A stretch of DNA of 64,000 nucleotides. Source: Toxonevra muliebris (Eukaryota > Arthropoda > Insecta > Diptera > Pallopteridae). The notes beneath the pieces are model-generated. The model was not told the DNA's origin, ran no database searches, and worked only from the letters and a program-made list of their open reading frames with translations. Shown here in pieces: positions 21,374 to 31,050 of this stretch. The stretch covers positions 60,834,079 to 60,898,078 of the forward strand of contig OY829327.1 in assembly GCA_963691655.1 (NCBI GenBank). Reading direction: 5' to 3'. Position 1 is the first letter of the stretch. Each line of letters starts with the position of its first letter. Made by a program: the position numbers and the translations under genes.

Positions 21374-22670
21374 TATTATTTACAAACATTGTATTTTGCA
21401 TTAAATTTGTATCCACGATTTGATTCACCGGTTTAAATTCCAAATTAAACATACCTATAAAGTTCCTACCAAGTAGCACGTGTTTTTGGAAACAGTCCAC
21501 GACCACGAAAACCACACGATTCTCGGCACCTGCATATGAGGTGATTGGGCTGAATTCACCCAATACATGTAGAAAATTACCATCATAACACTGCAACTTG
21601 GCCTCGGATGCTCTCAAATTATGGGTAGGAAACTTTGCTTTGAAAACCTGCACAGGCATCACCGATATACAAGCACCACAATCAATATCTGCTAGTAATG
21701 TTACATTCGATATACTAATTTTAACTGTAAAAGGGTTTGGATTTATATAATTAATTTGCATATTTGAATTTACTGAATCAATACTAAAAATTGCAAAATC
21801 ATCAAATTTACTGCCCTGATTCGCCATTGAATTAATTGAAGCATCTCCATTTTCTATAAAATTTGCCTTCTTTGCTTTGCACATTTTCGCCAAATGTCCA
21901 ACGGTACCGCATTTGTTGCACTTGTAGCCTGCGTATTTGCAGTTCTCAACTGCATGATTTTTTTTACCGCAACGAAAACAGTTTTCTTTTTGCTGATGCT
22001 GCTGTTGTTGTTGCACTTTTTTCTTGTAGCTGTTCTTCTTTCTAATAAAATGGACGTCGTTGATTTCTTGAACACGTTCATATTTTTGTGCTATTTCCAA
22101 TGCCGTTTCGCATGTCAACTTGTCGCCTTCTTCACATAATCGGTCAAAAATTTTTCCTTCACCATAAGATGTAACAAATTTATCTCGGATTGCATTTGAT
22201 AATATTCCATCGAACTCGCATGTTGCTGCTAATGCTCTAACACGTGCATACCATATGGAGGCTCTTTCTGTTACTTCTCTTTTAGCATCATAAAATTTTC
22301 TTCTTTCACGAAAAATGATTTTTTTCGGCGAGAACTGCTTTGACATTAAATCACAGAGCTGAACATACGTTTTATCACCTGGTTTTACTGGATGGCACAA
22401 ATTACGTAATAAAGAATATGGGTTGTATCCGATGGAGGTTAACAATGTAGAGACTTTTATCTTCTCTTCTGTTAGTTCGTTGGATATGAAAAAATGATCC
22501 AAACGCTCCTTATAAATGTCCCAGTCTTCTTCTTCATTATAATTTGATAAATTTCCCAATAAAGCCATTTTCTTTTCACTATTTGTTTGAGAACCAATAC
22601 TATAATTTTCTATTTTTACTTTAGATTTTGATTTTTCTCCTTCGTTTTTGCTGTTTTCTTTGTCAGCCAT
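21357..22670 (-). CDS. gypsy gag with C-terminal protease
   Basis: 437 codons. The N-terminal half is a capsid-type Gag (LDHFFISNELTEEKIKV, LCDLMSKQFSPKKIIFRERR). A Q-rich stretch precedes two intact CCHC zinc knuckles, CFRCGKKNHAVENC and CNKCGTVGHLAKMC, that bind RNA. The C-terminal 130 residues are a retropepsin-like protease with active-site region LLADIDCGACISVM, where the usual D-S/T-G is D-C-G, and later VLLGRNFIG. The frame ends NNAKKR at an A-rich site where pol begins. The ATG lies just inside the primer-binding region; no better start exists. Confidence 0.93.
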   Translation of the reverse strand: MADKENSKNEGEKSKSKVKIENYSIGSQTNSEKKMALLGNLSNYNEEEDWDIYKERLDHFFISNELTEEKIKVSTLLTSIGYNPYSLLRNLCHPVKPGDKTYVQLCDLMSKQFSPKKIIFRERRKFYDAKREVTERASIWYARVRALAATCEFDGILSNAIRDKFVTSYGEGKIFDRLCEEGDKLTCETALEIAQKYERVQEINDVHFIRKKNSYKKKVQQQQQHQQKENCFRCGKKNHAVENCKYAGYKCNKCGTVGHLAKMCKAKKANFIENGDASINSMANQGSKFDDFAIFSIDSVNSNMQINYINPNPFTVKISISNVTLLADIDCGACISVMPVQVFKAKFPTHNLRASEAKLQCYDGNFLHVLGEFSPITSYAGAENRVVFVVVDCFQKHVLLGRNFIGMFNLEFKPVNQIVDTNLMQNTMFVNNNAKKR

Positions 22671-22705
22671 CTAACACACGTTTTTCCAAAAAATATTTTT
22701 TTTTT

Positions 22706-22718
22706 TATCTCGTCGCCA
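22706..22718 (-). promoter_or_regulatory. gypsy primer-binding site
   Basis: TCGTCGCCA on the plus strand, read TGGCGACGA on the coding strand, immediately after the 5' LTR, as expected of a tRNA primer site. The same TGGCGACGAGG follows the 5' LTR of the second gypsy element (55496-55507), showing that the two use the same primer type. The tRNA itself is not identified here. Confidence 0.75.
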
Positions 22719-22874
22719 CTGTAATGTAGTAATAAACGCCGATATAGTTCAAACTCTGGATGATAAGTAAGTTTTATTCGTTGTAATTCATTAAGCATAT
22801 TCGTCTACTTAGAGTTTCGTATTCATATATTAACAGTTGGATATTTATGTACTTAGAGTTATCACTATTCTATA
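22719..22874 (-). repeat. gypsy 5' LTR
   Basis: 156 bp identical to 18122-18277. It should carry the promoter of the element on the minus strand. Identity of the LTRs implies a recent insertion. Confidence 0.95.
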
Positions 22875-23278
22875 ATTACATTTTCAATTCCTTTAAGGAA
22901 TTGATATATTTTTAATTACAAAATACATTTCCCTGTAATGGAATCGAAAATTTTTTCAATTCCAATACCTAGCAATTTAAACATTTTAATTACCGATTAC
23001 AATTCCTTGTAATGGAATGTACACTTATCAAATCTATTAATAAGGGTTTGAAAACAAAAAGTACCAATTACAAATCCCCTGGAATTGGTATTGTAATGTA
23101 ATTGAATTTGCCCAGCTCTGTCTGTTACTCCGTTAATCACTTCACTCTAAAGAGTGAATCAGGCTAGTTTAAATTTAATATCTTATAAAATAAACAAGAA
23201 AAAAAAAGCAAATAAAATTGGTCGATTTTCATCCTTCGAATTACCCATATGCATAAAATTTTTTATACTATTTTACAG
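22875..23278. repeat. AT-rich palindromic repeat and end of ABHD17 intron 3
   Basis: Contains AATTCCTTTAAGGAATT (a palindrome) and repeated CCTTGTAATGGAAT/CAATTCC units to about 23110, continuing the repeat interrupted by the gypsy element at 18121. The remainder to 23278 is intron with a pyrimidine-poor acceptor (CTATTTTACAG). Confidence 0.6.
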
Positions 23279-23362
23279 GGTGCCGGGCATAATGATGTGG
23301 AGTTGCATTCCCAATATTTTGATCGGCTGAAAAAGTTTTTGACTGTTGAGTTGGTTAAATGA
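23279..23362 (+). CDS. ABHD17: ABHD17-family depalmitoylase, exon 4 (catalytic histidine, UGA stop)
   Basis: The exon begins after TTTTACAG and joins exon 3 in phase 0. It encodes [20 protein letters not shown] then LTVELVK and stops at TGA (23360-23362). GAGHND holds catalytic His263, so exons 1-4 give a complete 286-residue enzyme. The open frame does not end structurally at the TGA: the same frame runs on through a further 57 codons to a good splice donor. See the two extension entries. The main product is almost surely the 286-residue form. Confidence 0.95.
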   Translation, partial: GAGHNDVELHSQYFDRLKKFLTVELVK

Positions 23363-23368
23363 CAATTA
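23360..23368 (+). promoter_or_regulatory. Leaky stop context TGA-CAATTA (candidate readthrough signal)
   Basis: The stop codon of the ABHD17 frame is TGA followed by CAATTA, which fits the CARYYA consensus known from tobacco mosaic virus-type readthrough and is preceded by AAA. UGA followed by C is the leakiest class of stop. Whether it works in this fly is not shown by sequence alone. Confidence 0.6.
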
Positions 23369-23534
23369 AAGAACACTGCTGATGGAGCCAATAGCAGTAC
23401 CGCCCCTACTAAAGTTTCCACAAGTAAGAGCGCTACTGCAGGGGCATCTAATAACACCGTTGGCGCAACTCCATTCACTTCAGTAACCGCTGCTCCATCT
23501 GGCCAAATTACCGAGGAAAAAGAAGATAATGATG
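23363..23534 (+). CDS. Candidate ABHD17 readthrough extension, part 1
   Basis: 57 sense codons in the ABHD17 frame directly after the TGA, reading QLKNTADGANSSTAPTKVST and on through SKSATAGASNNTVG and PSGQITEEKEDND. Composition is Ser/Thr/Ala-rich, as in a disordered linker. It ends GATG/gtattt, a donor in phase 1. The 65-bp intron (23535-23599) has a plausible branch site (CTAAT) and acceptor TTTGTTGCAG. The reading frame is kept across the intron. If readthrough does not occur this is 3' UTR containing an intron. An alternative in-phase acceptor at 23370-23371 (AAAG) could skip the stop but has a poor pyrimidine tract. Confidence 0.55.
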
Positions 23535-23599
23535 GTATTTATTATTTATTCTTGTACGCATTTATGAACTTTAATATATGCTAATTTAATTTGTTGCAG

Positions 23600-26046
23600 C
23601 TGCGTCCACGTCAAGTTCAGTTTCTACGAAAGCCATTACTGAAAATTTTCTCTAGCAGAAAAAGTCCGGCTCTCGTGTCGTTCTCCAAACACATTGTGCT
23701 CCACAGTACACCAAAAATTATAACGTTAAAAACGAAGAAACCCAACTGGAGAAGGCCGAAAGCCAAGGGCAACGACTCTCATCATATTCGTTATTGTCTT
23801 CCTCGACAAATAAAATTCAAAATCCTCAAAGGCTACAATCAAATCAGTATTTGAACTCAAACACAGAAATTGCAAGACTGGGCTCTCCTCAAAAGTTGCA
23901 TAGCATCACTTCACCCGACAAGGGGCGTAGTGCATCTCAAGAAATATGTATTACTGAAGATTACCAAACCACAACAGCACCAACCCTACCTATGCATTCA
24001 CCACATTCCCCGCTGCATCCACACTCGCAGTTGCATCAACAGAACAAGCTCTCTGCCCGCTACATAAACAATAAGGTAGCAGTAGGTGGAACAAAATGTC
24101 TCTCTACTAACAACAAAATAGAAAATCAATCACCATCCTCTCCTAAAAAACTTTACGTTGACATAAGCACTTCCCACAATGTTCCACATTATGTACTCGG
24201 TGAAAATTGTCAATTGGCGAATGCTTTGCAAAAAAATGCAGAACTGACGATAGCTAATAGTTTGGATTCATCATCACTGCCACGAATTGCATCTAAACTC
24301 ATATGCAATTGTGAAAAACAAGAGTGTTTCGATCGTCGAATTGTGCCCCATAAAGCAGACTTAACTAGTGCAGTCACTTTAGATAACAGTATTAGCCCGA
24401 GTAGTGACAAAAAGACCTTTCAATCATTTGGGCAAACAGCGATGACTAATTTCTCCGGAACTAAACGTTTGGTAGCAACAAGAAATGCTGCCACTAGTCC
24501 TCACCTAGACGTACGCCGGCTTAGTAACCTAAATACTGTCCCTGCAACGGTTCTCCATGTACGGGCGAGCAGTAAGCAGGAAAAATCGCAAACAGAAGAT
24601 TCTGATACAACATGCAAATCAGCTCTCGAAAAATCAAATTCTTTAGGCGAATCAAAGCCACCAAAACAGTTAAGGACCACGCGTTCATTGTCGCCACGAC
24701 CACCAGTGCGGCAGCAGCAAGCCATAATTGTGTCGGACGAAAATACAGTTGTTTCGGTTAAGATAACGCCAAAAATAATAAAGAATGTCGTTGGTAGTTT
24801 TCCGGCTGTCTCGAATTTTGAAGGTATTTCTGAGACGAAGCATTTACGCCATGGAAAAAATATTATTTGCAAATCCGAACAAACATCCCCAAATATAACA
24901 GATCTTTCTAACATTAAATTTGCATACAATCAAATAGCCAATAATAAAAGCACCGGATGTCTAGTGTACGTTCCAACTGATCCATGGTTAAAGATGACTG
25001 ATTTGGAAAATTTTAGCCTAGCAAATTCGTATCGCACCTCCAAACACAAGTCAAGGAAAGATAAATATATTAACAGCATACGTTCGCAGACAATCAGTAA
25101 TAGCGAAAGAATTGAAGGTAACCCATGGGTAAAGCGTTCCGACAGCAATGCAATACCTATTGTATCAAAACAAGAGCGTTTCCGTCAAGTAAAATCCTTC
25201 TCTGCAACTAAATTCGATGTAGGAGGATCGGATATTAAAAAGACATTATTGCGCCCGAAATTACGACGTTGCAAGTCGCCGCTGTTCACAGATGATGGTC
25301 TTATTTCGTGTGATTTGCCATTGCAGTCAGCTCCGTCTTCTCCGCACTACTTGAAAACTCCAGAAAATCCATTTTCATCTGCTTTTTCATTAACCTGCTC
25401 ATACAATCTACAAAAATCAAATTCACCACCACGGTCTGCAAGTTTTTCACCAGCTAGAGGGAAAGATATTCAAAACCCTTTTGCTGATTCCAACTCACCC
25501 ACACGTACCATACCGAGCTCTCCACCGCCTTCAATTTCTGTAGCAGCAGTTCTTGCTGGCGAGCAACAACAGAGGATGAAGCGCAGCTTTCTAGATGTGT
25601 ACAATCCGAATCTTCTGCAAGCTCGTCACAGTTTCTCCTCAATTTCGAATCAAGAGCGAGAAGATGAACTTCAATTGAATATCCGTCGTTTGTCGGAACA
25701 AATGCGCAAAACGCATAACTCTCTGAGCGCAGCAGTCAAGATATCCCTAAGTGATCGAAATGTTAGTGATGGCGTTAGTAACGCCCATCATTCGGCATTC
25801 AGTATATCTACTATGCAGATGGGCAGCAGAGGTGCAGACTTCTCCGACTATTTGGCTCAATTCCGAAGCAGCGAAGCTAAAAAAGCTGAGGCAACTTCGG
25901 CCGCTGTATCAAAAACAAATTTTACAAATGAAATCCTTCTGATATCCGATACTTTGAGTAGCTGTGCGCATTCGACTTCTAGTTCATCAATAGTAGTCCA
26001 AAAACCCCAATCACAGACAGATTCTCTATTAGAAACTACTTGTTAA
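23600..26046 (+). CDS. Long disordered frame in phase with ABHD17 (second stop at 23653)
   Basis: After the 65-bp intron the ABHD17 frame continues for 18 codons (STSSSVSTKAITENFL), meets TAG at 23653-23655, and is then open for 796 codons to TAA at 26044. The protein is Ser/Pro/Asn-rich and probably disordered, with many SP sites (RSLSPRPP, RRCKSPLF, SFSPARG). It has two NPF motifs (ENPFSS, QNPFAD), DPW (TDPWLK) and NPW (NPWVKRSD), and one predicted helical stretch (EREDELQLNIRRLSEQMRK). Such motifs are known ligands of EH domains and AP-2, so an endocytic link is possible but inferred. There is no ATG until MHSPHSP near 23992. It may be a double-readthrough tail, a separate cistron, or the last exon of another transcript. 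An AATAAA follows the stop by 11 bases. Confidence 0.6.
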
Positions 26047-26057
26047 GAATTTATTCC

Positions 26058-26063
26058 AATAAA
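26058..26063 (+). terminator. Polyadenylation signal AATAAA
   Basis: AATAAA lies 12 bases after the TAA of the long frame, the expected site for the 3' end of a transcript that includes exons 23279-23534 and 23600-26046. Confidence 0.6.
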
Positions 26064-26862
26064 AACTTCATTCGTAACGAGTTTTAAATCATATATTGTG
26101 GACTTCATGATTGTGGGTTATCCAAATCATTAATTCGAAAAATAAATTAAATTTACTATATTTATGTAAGAATACAGCGATTAAATTTCAAATATGCATT
26201 TAGATAAGCTTACGTTAAGTAAATATTATATAATTACTTCATTCATATGAAACGTTGCACAGATATTTCTTTATTATTATATACATTCATATTGATTTTA
26301 TATATACTAGATACATATTTCAAACTTTTATATGGTAGATTTCAATTAAACATTGTTTATATTCTTATGTTATAGATATATCTGCTGTAACACCTTATTG
26401 AAATTTTTAATTATGTAAGTGTCATTTTAAGTATTCCTATTAAAAGTGTCACGACCTAGGTAATCTCAAAACTATATGAAACATTCCTTCAAGAATTGTA
26501 TTTTTCTATTCTTTGGGATATACATCCTTGGTTTAAAGTAAGTTTGAAATTGGAAAACCAAGAATGTAAGTTGTTTTTGTTCATAGACTATTTTTAGATT
26601 TTGGCAGATCGAGTCATGTTCGTTACGTTATCATAAGCGCCAATTTTTCGAAAATCGGTTTTTGCTCGCAAAAAGTCTTAAACACCCGACGCGGCGGTAT
26701 TTGCAGCAACGAAAAAAGTGTGGCATTTTGGCAAAGCACGGCGCTATAAATGAGCTGTGAGTTTTATCGTTTCTAATGTAATGAAAGTAATCTGGTCGCT
26801 GTAAAAAATTCAAGTAAGATGTCTTTAAAATTATTTGCTATTTTGATAAAATAATTACAAAA
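26064..26862 (+). other. Intergenic DNA
   Basis: AT-rich, with no conserved coding sequence. The predicted small minus-strand frame at 26631-26813 is unconvincing. Confidence 0.4.
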
Positions 26863-28060
26863 ATGGAAGATACACAAGCCAACAGTTCCTCTCCGGCAGG
26901 TACGGAATGGTCAACGCTGTGCGATTCTACGTTCTACTCCCCCCTCCGGAGGGTACAAACTCTTGACACGCCGACAACTGTACAGTCCTTGCGACTGTAC
27001 ACAAACATCCACGACAGGTTAGAACAGTACCTTTCGACGCCAATTTAGGTTTCTAGTACCGAAACCTAAACCTATCCACAAGTAAGTCCCACTCCACCAT
27101 TTTCACTACTTGGACAAAAGAGGTCCTAGGTCAAAACTCTGTATCGAGAGCTTGCCCATAATCCCTACTTTCGTATTCTCCAGCACGCCGAACTGGCTGC
27201 ACAGAAGGCAATGGGCGAAGCGTATTGGACTATGCCTCACCAGTGGCGTAACTTACAAACAATGCAAAACTCCGCACTCAGAACAATAACAGGATGTCAT
27301 CTAATGACCCACCCCGATCATTTGCACCTGGAAACTAAGGTTATCAGGCATGTTCCAGAATCCGAGGGCAAGTGAATTTGAAAGCGAGTGAAATTGTTTT
27401 TGGTGTTCTAGAAACCGAGTGAATTCAAATTCACTATTCTAGAACACCAAACAGTGAAATTGATGTGATTTCAATTCACTTGAAGTATGCCAGTGAAAGA
27501 CCATTGCCAGCTACTCACCAGGCAATTCCTGCTAAACTGCCATGCGTCTTCACGCCCAAATCATCATCTACACCTACCAACATCCCATCGTGCAGTTAGG
27601 AATGATTTTAGAGTTGAGTTGCCCAATGGGCAGCAATTTGCCGACAGTCTACCGACCGACTTATCAATAAAGGGTTTTAAAACAGCAAACGCAGAAATCC
27701 ATACGCTCAAGGTTGAGGAAGTAATTAATAACTTCCGTGTGGATAACGTCCTCAACTGCAGGCCTCCGCTAATCCATGAGTCCGAATGCACACTGCCACG
27801 CGACTCCCGTACAACCCTGGCGCAGCTCAGATCAAGAATGCAACAAACCCTAAACGCTTATCTTTCCCTAATTAATTAGGGTTGTGGCAATCAACCACAC
27901 AACACCCAACGTTTTTTTTAGCTGTCCTGCGAATCCCACTGACCTCACACCAGCTGCACTCTGGACGGATCCCATCCGGGCTTCCGCTTTCACAGGGCTA
28001 GATTTGGGTTCTTGGACAACTATCAACACCATGAATTTTTCTTTCTCTCACACTATACCT
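26863..28060 (+). pseudogene. Jockey-type LINE, 3' part, decayed
   Basis: From about 27200 the plus strand reads HQWRNLQTMQNSALRTITGC and HLMTHPDHLHLETK, then after an insertion PVKDHCQLLTRQFLLNC (27487-27879), then CPANPTDLTPAALWTDPI to about 27990. This order and wording are characteristic of the C-terminal end of Jockey-clade LINE pol. The 5' portion is absent or unrecognisable; the frame at 26863-27048 may be a piece of it. Stops and shifts are common. A ~110-bp inverted-repeat insert (27375-27480) separates two parts. Confidence 0.8.
27375..27481. repeat. Inverted-repeat insert in the LINE
   Basis: AGTGAATTTGAA to TTTCAATTCACT at the ends and TTGGTGTTCTAGAA versus TTCTAGAACACCAAA inside form nested inverted repeats. 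It interrupts the LINE frame between LETKV and PVKDHC, as a small MITE would. Confidence 0.6.
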
Positions 28061-28415
28061 ACTCCTTTCTCCCATATCCCGCATGCATTGCTTGTTTTCT
28101 ACTTTCAGCCGCCGCAAAAACAGCAACGTTCTATTCCAGCGTCACAAGCTCTGCAAAGGCATATTTCATATTGAATCTCTTCTGGATTGAGCTGAATTAT
28201 ATCAAAATTGTTTTTAATTATTTAATAAAACCTACCGATTATGCGTTATTTTTAGAAGTTTGTATTAATTCACTTCAAATGCTTGCCTCGATTTCTTAAG
28301 GAACAATGAATTTTTTTCTTGAGCATTCCCTTTAGAGGTGGAAACTCCCTTTAAAGGAAAAAGCTTTACAAATCCCATAAAAAAACAATGCTCAACGCTA
28401 TCATTTTCGAATTCA
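28061..28415 (+). other. Intergenic DNA
   Basis: Nothing recognised; the LINE 3' end may extend a little into it. Confidence 0.4.
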
Positions 28416-28750
28416 GACGACCTTGATAGTCTAGTGGGAGTGCTATAGACTTTCATGCGGGAGGCTCGGGTTCGATTCCTGTCTTCGTCTGGTGGTTAAT
28501 TCCCACAACCTTCTTATATTCACTATCAATATGAGTGTATGAGAAACATAAGTGTTCTAATAGTGGTGTACCAAAATGGCACCTAGGCGCTAATTGAGCA
28601 CCTCAACCAACACATCTTTGTAGCAATGGCAAAACCACCAACTATTTACAAATTACCACACCGCCGTTCGGAACCGGCGTTAAGCTGTAGGTGCAACCAT
28701 ATGGTATCACAATGGTCCGTTCAGGCCTAAGTGTGTCTAGATAGCCACCA
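28416..28750 (+). mobile_element. SINE, tRNA-Glu-derived, copy 1
   Basis: The first 75 bases look like a tRNA: an A box (TAGTCTAGTGGGAGTGC), a tRNA-Glu-like anticodon region (ACTTTCAT) and a perfect B box GGTTCGATTCC. The tRNA-unrelated body follows (CAACCTTCTTATATTCAC, GGCAAAACCACCAAC, CGGCGTTAAGCTGTAGG, GGTATCACAATGG). Other copies lie at 42831 (split) and 44610-44919. An imperfect target duplication CATTTT-AATTCA flanks it. RNA polymerase III would drive it. Confidence 0.85.
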
Positions 28751-29619
28751 TTTTAATTCAATTCAATGACAAATTTGGTTAAACCAAATCGGGTACTGTG
28801 GGAAAGGTAATGAAAATACGCAATTTTTATGCGAAAAAATATAGTGATTCCATTGGCACGCAAAATTGTATGACTAATTTTCTGAGCATGTGTATTTTTG
28901 CCAAAAAAAAAATAAATCAAAACCAGCTGAACCTATGTGAACGATTGCGGCTTCGTTCGAAACCGTTCACCGAAACTACGCAATTTCGGCTCAGTGGAAC
29001 ATGGTATTATGCATATTATATTTGGGCCTTAAGCGCTATGTCAATTTATCGAGACTGAACGAAATATTTGTTTTGAGATTTCGATCTCCTATTCTCTTAA
29101 ATTTTAGAAATAATTGCGATTCTGAAAATTTTTGAATATAATTTGCTCTCTTATTTCAGCAATGTAACGATAAAGAAAAGCGTCGCATGAAGATATCAAT
29201 GTGCTGGATTGGATAACGCTTTTCATGACTCTCATCATAATTGTAATAAAAAAGTTTATAGGGAAAATGCATACGAAGTCCCTGGGTGATTTGACAAAAA
29301 TATGTAATTTCTTTACGAATATTTTGGGGCTCAAAATTTTGCGGTACAAGCTTCCATAGTAAAAACTGGAACTACGCGAAAGAGCTCAATTTATCTGTCA
29401 TATGACATATCGAGGAAGTCAGTTGACGGTTGTAAATGTTTAAGTTTCTTTGTCAACTTATTCCTCATACATCTTCCAAGACTGGAAATAATAAAATTTC
29501 AGCGCAAATTGGAACTCATTCTTTTTATATTTTCCCCTTTATTGTTTTTTATTTCATAGTTTTGTAGCGAAATGTTTTATTTATTTGTTAACAAACAATT
29601 GTCAACTTTTTTTTTGACA
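28751..29619 (+). other. Intergenic DNA
   Basis: No transposon end or conserved frame that I can support. The open frame at 28798-29058 is not recognised. Confidence 0.4.
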
Positions 29620-29764
29620 TTTCTGTACAGTGTTGCCAGAAACTTCAATTCAAAAATCGTCAAAATTGTAAGAAAAAATCGTCATTTTCATAAAAAAAAT
29701 CGTCATGAGAGAAAAACTTAAATTTGTTTACTTTAAATATGTTTGCATTCATTTATATTATAAC

Positions 29765-30154
29765 CACGGTTGCCACTTACTCATTTTATTTTGTACCAAT
29801 ATTTACAAAAAAAATGTTCCAAATGGGGAAAAAATGTACCAAATTTTTATATAGAATAAATAACTTTTTTAAAAGCTTTTTGCCAGTTTATTTTATAGCA
29901 TTATATTATTAAGAGTATTGAATTCAAATTTATTCCTTAATTTGTTTTTTTATTGGACTCAAGTCAACAAATTTTCTTTCTTTTCTAATTTCCAAAGTAT
30001 TTCGAAAATATGTTTACAATTCTTGATTACTATAAAAGCTAACTTTGCCCACAGAATGTACCAAATTTTGAAAACATGTACCAATGTACCAAGCGCAGAA
30101 AAATGAAAAAAAAATTACCCGTTTTGGTAGAATTGTACCAAAGTGGCAACCGTG
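29765..30154. mobile_element. hAT-type MITE, 390 bp, nested
   Basis: Terminal inverted repeats CACGGTTGCCACTT and AAGTGGCAACCGTG, with repeated TGTACCAA motifs inside. The flanking octamers ATTATAAC (29757-29764) and ATTATAAT (30155-30162) match at 7 of 8 bases, a hAT-type target duplication. It inserted in the larger hAT-like element. Confidence 0.85.
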
Positions 30155-31050
30155 ATTATAATATCCCTTCAAGAGTCTTATTCGTTTAATATTCTTTCAA
30201 CATTTGTGGACGAGTTGTGTAAACACATAAATTAGTAGCTCCCTAAAGTCAGTATATACATGATGTCTGCCGAAGATACAGTTTTAATTCAATTTACAAT
30301 TGATAAGTGTATTTAATAATTCATTATTTCATTGATTCATCACTGGAAATCAAGTTCAACACAGATATACCTAGTTTTTATTCCTTTAAGAGGCGTTCCA
30401 GTTCCTGAAGAGAAAATCTGGCAGTAGTAATATCTTGAGGACGACGATACTACGGAACATTATCTTAGTTGTTGTCTGGCGTTCGCGAGTATCAGATTAG
30501 GGCTGTTGGGTAGTGATGTCTTGAGTATGAATTATGTCCACACTCTTCCTGAGCTTCTAAAATTCATCAGTGAAACAAAGAAGTTCGAGGTTGAGAGACC
30601 CTAGAGCTTTCTTCTTCCCATTTATCCCCTCACATATCTTTCCTGTCTTTCTTCTCTTTTCTACTGGCTCTATCTTGGATATAGTACAATGGTCTTTGAG
30701 ATTGAGTGCTTTGGTTTAATCCAGCCCACCTTCAACTCTAAACTCTAAGCCCTGACTTGTCATTAAATGGAGCAGATTGAGATTGATCGTTTTAGGGCGT
30801 ACTTCTCTCAGTGTTGCGGATGAAGAAAATTAGTAAAAAATATTTTGGGGACGGTCGGTGTAGAAATCTTCTTTCCATTATTAAAGACCAATTCACTAAA
30901 ATTGCTGGAGTAAAATGGCGCCATTTTGAATATTAAAGTTTTTGGAAACTTACTTTTGTCACACTTAGTGATATGGAGTTCAAAAAAATAGAATCACGTT
31001 TTTTTTCTTCATAATATAGTTGCTATTCCAACAACTTTCTATATAGTTTT

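Larger units (their letters stand above)
18122..22874 (-). mobile_element. Ty3/gypsy retrotransposon, complete and young
   Basis: A 4.75-kb element with two 156-bp LTRs that I read as identical, flanked by the target duplication ATTA (18118-18121 and 22875-22878). Inside, on the minus strand, are a primer-binding site (TGGCGACG) next to the 5' LTR, an intact gag-protease frame, an overlapping intact RT-RNase H-integrase frame, and a purine tract (GGGGGAG) before the 3' LTR. There is no env. All catalytic residues of RT, RNase H and integrase are present. It lies antisense in ABHD17 intron 3. This is the only element here that looks potentially autonomous. Confidence 0.95.

Noticed and set aside
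23591..23854. 87-codon frame overlapping the ABHD17 extension
   Set aside because: Out of phase with the exon joint and shadowed by the longer frame that keeps phase across the intron.
23794..26046. Independent 750-residue gene starting at 23794
   Set aside because: The codon there is TTG, not ATG; the open frame extends back to 23656. The first ATG is near 23992. I therefore describe it as a frame in phase with ABHD17 and leave the start open.
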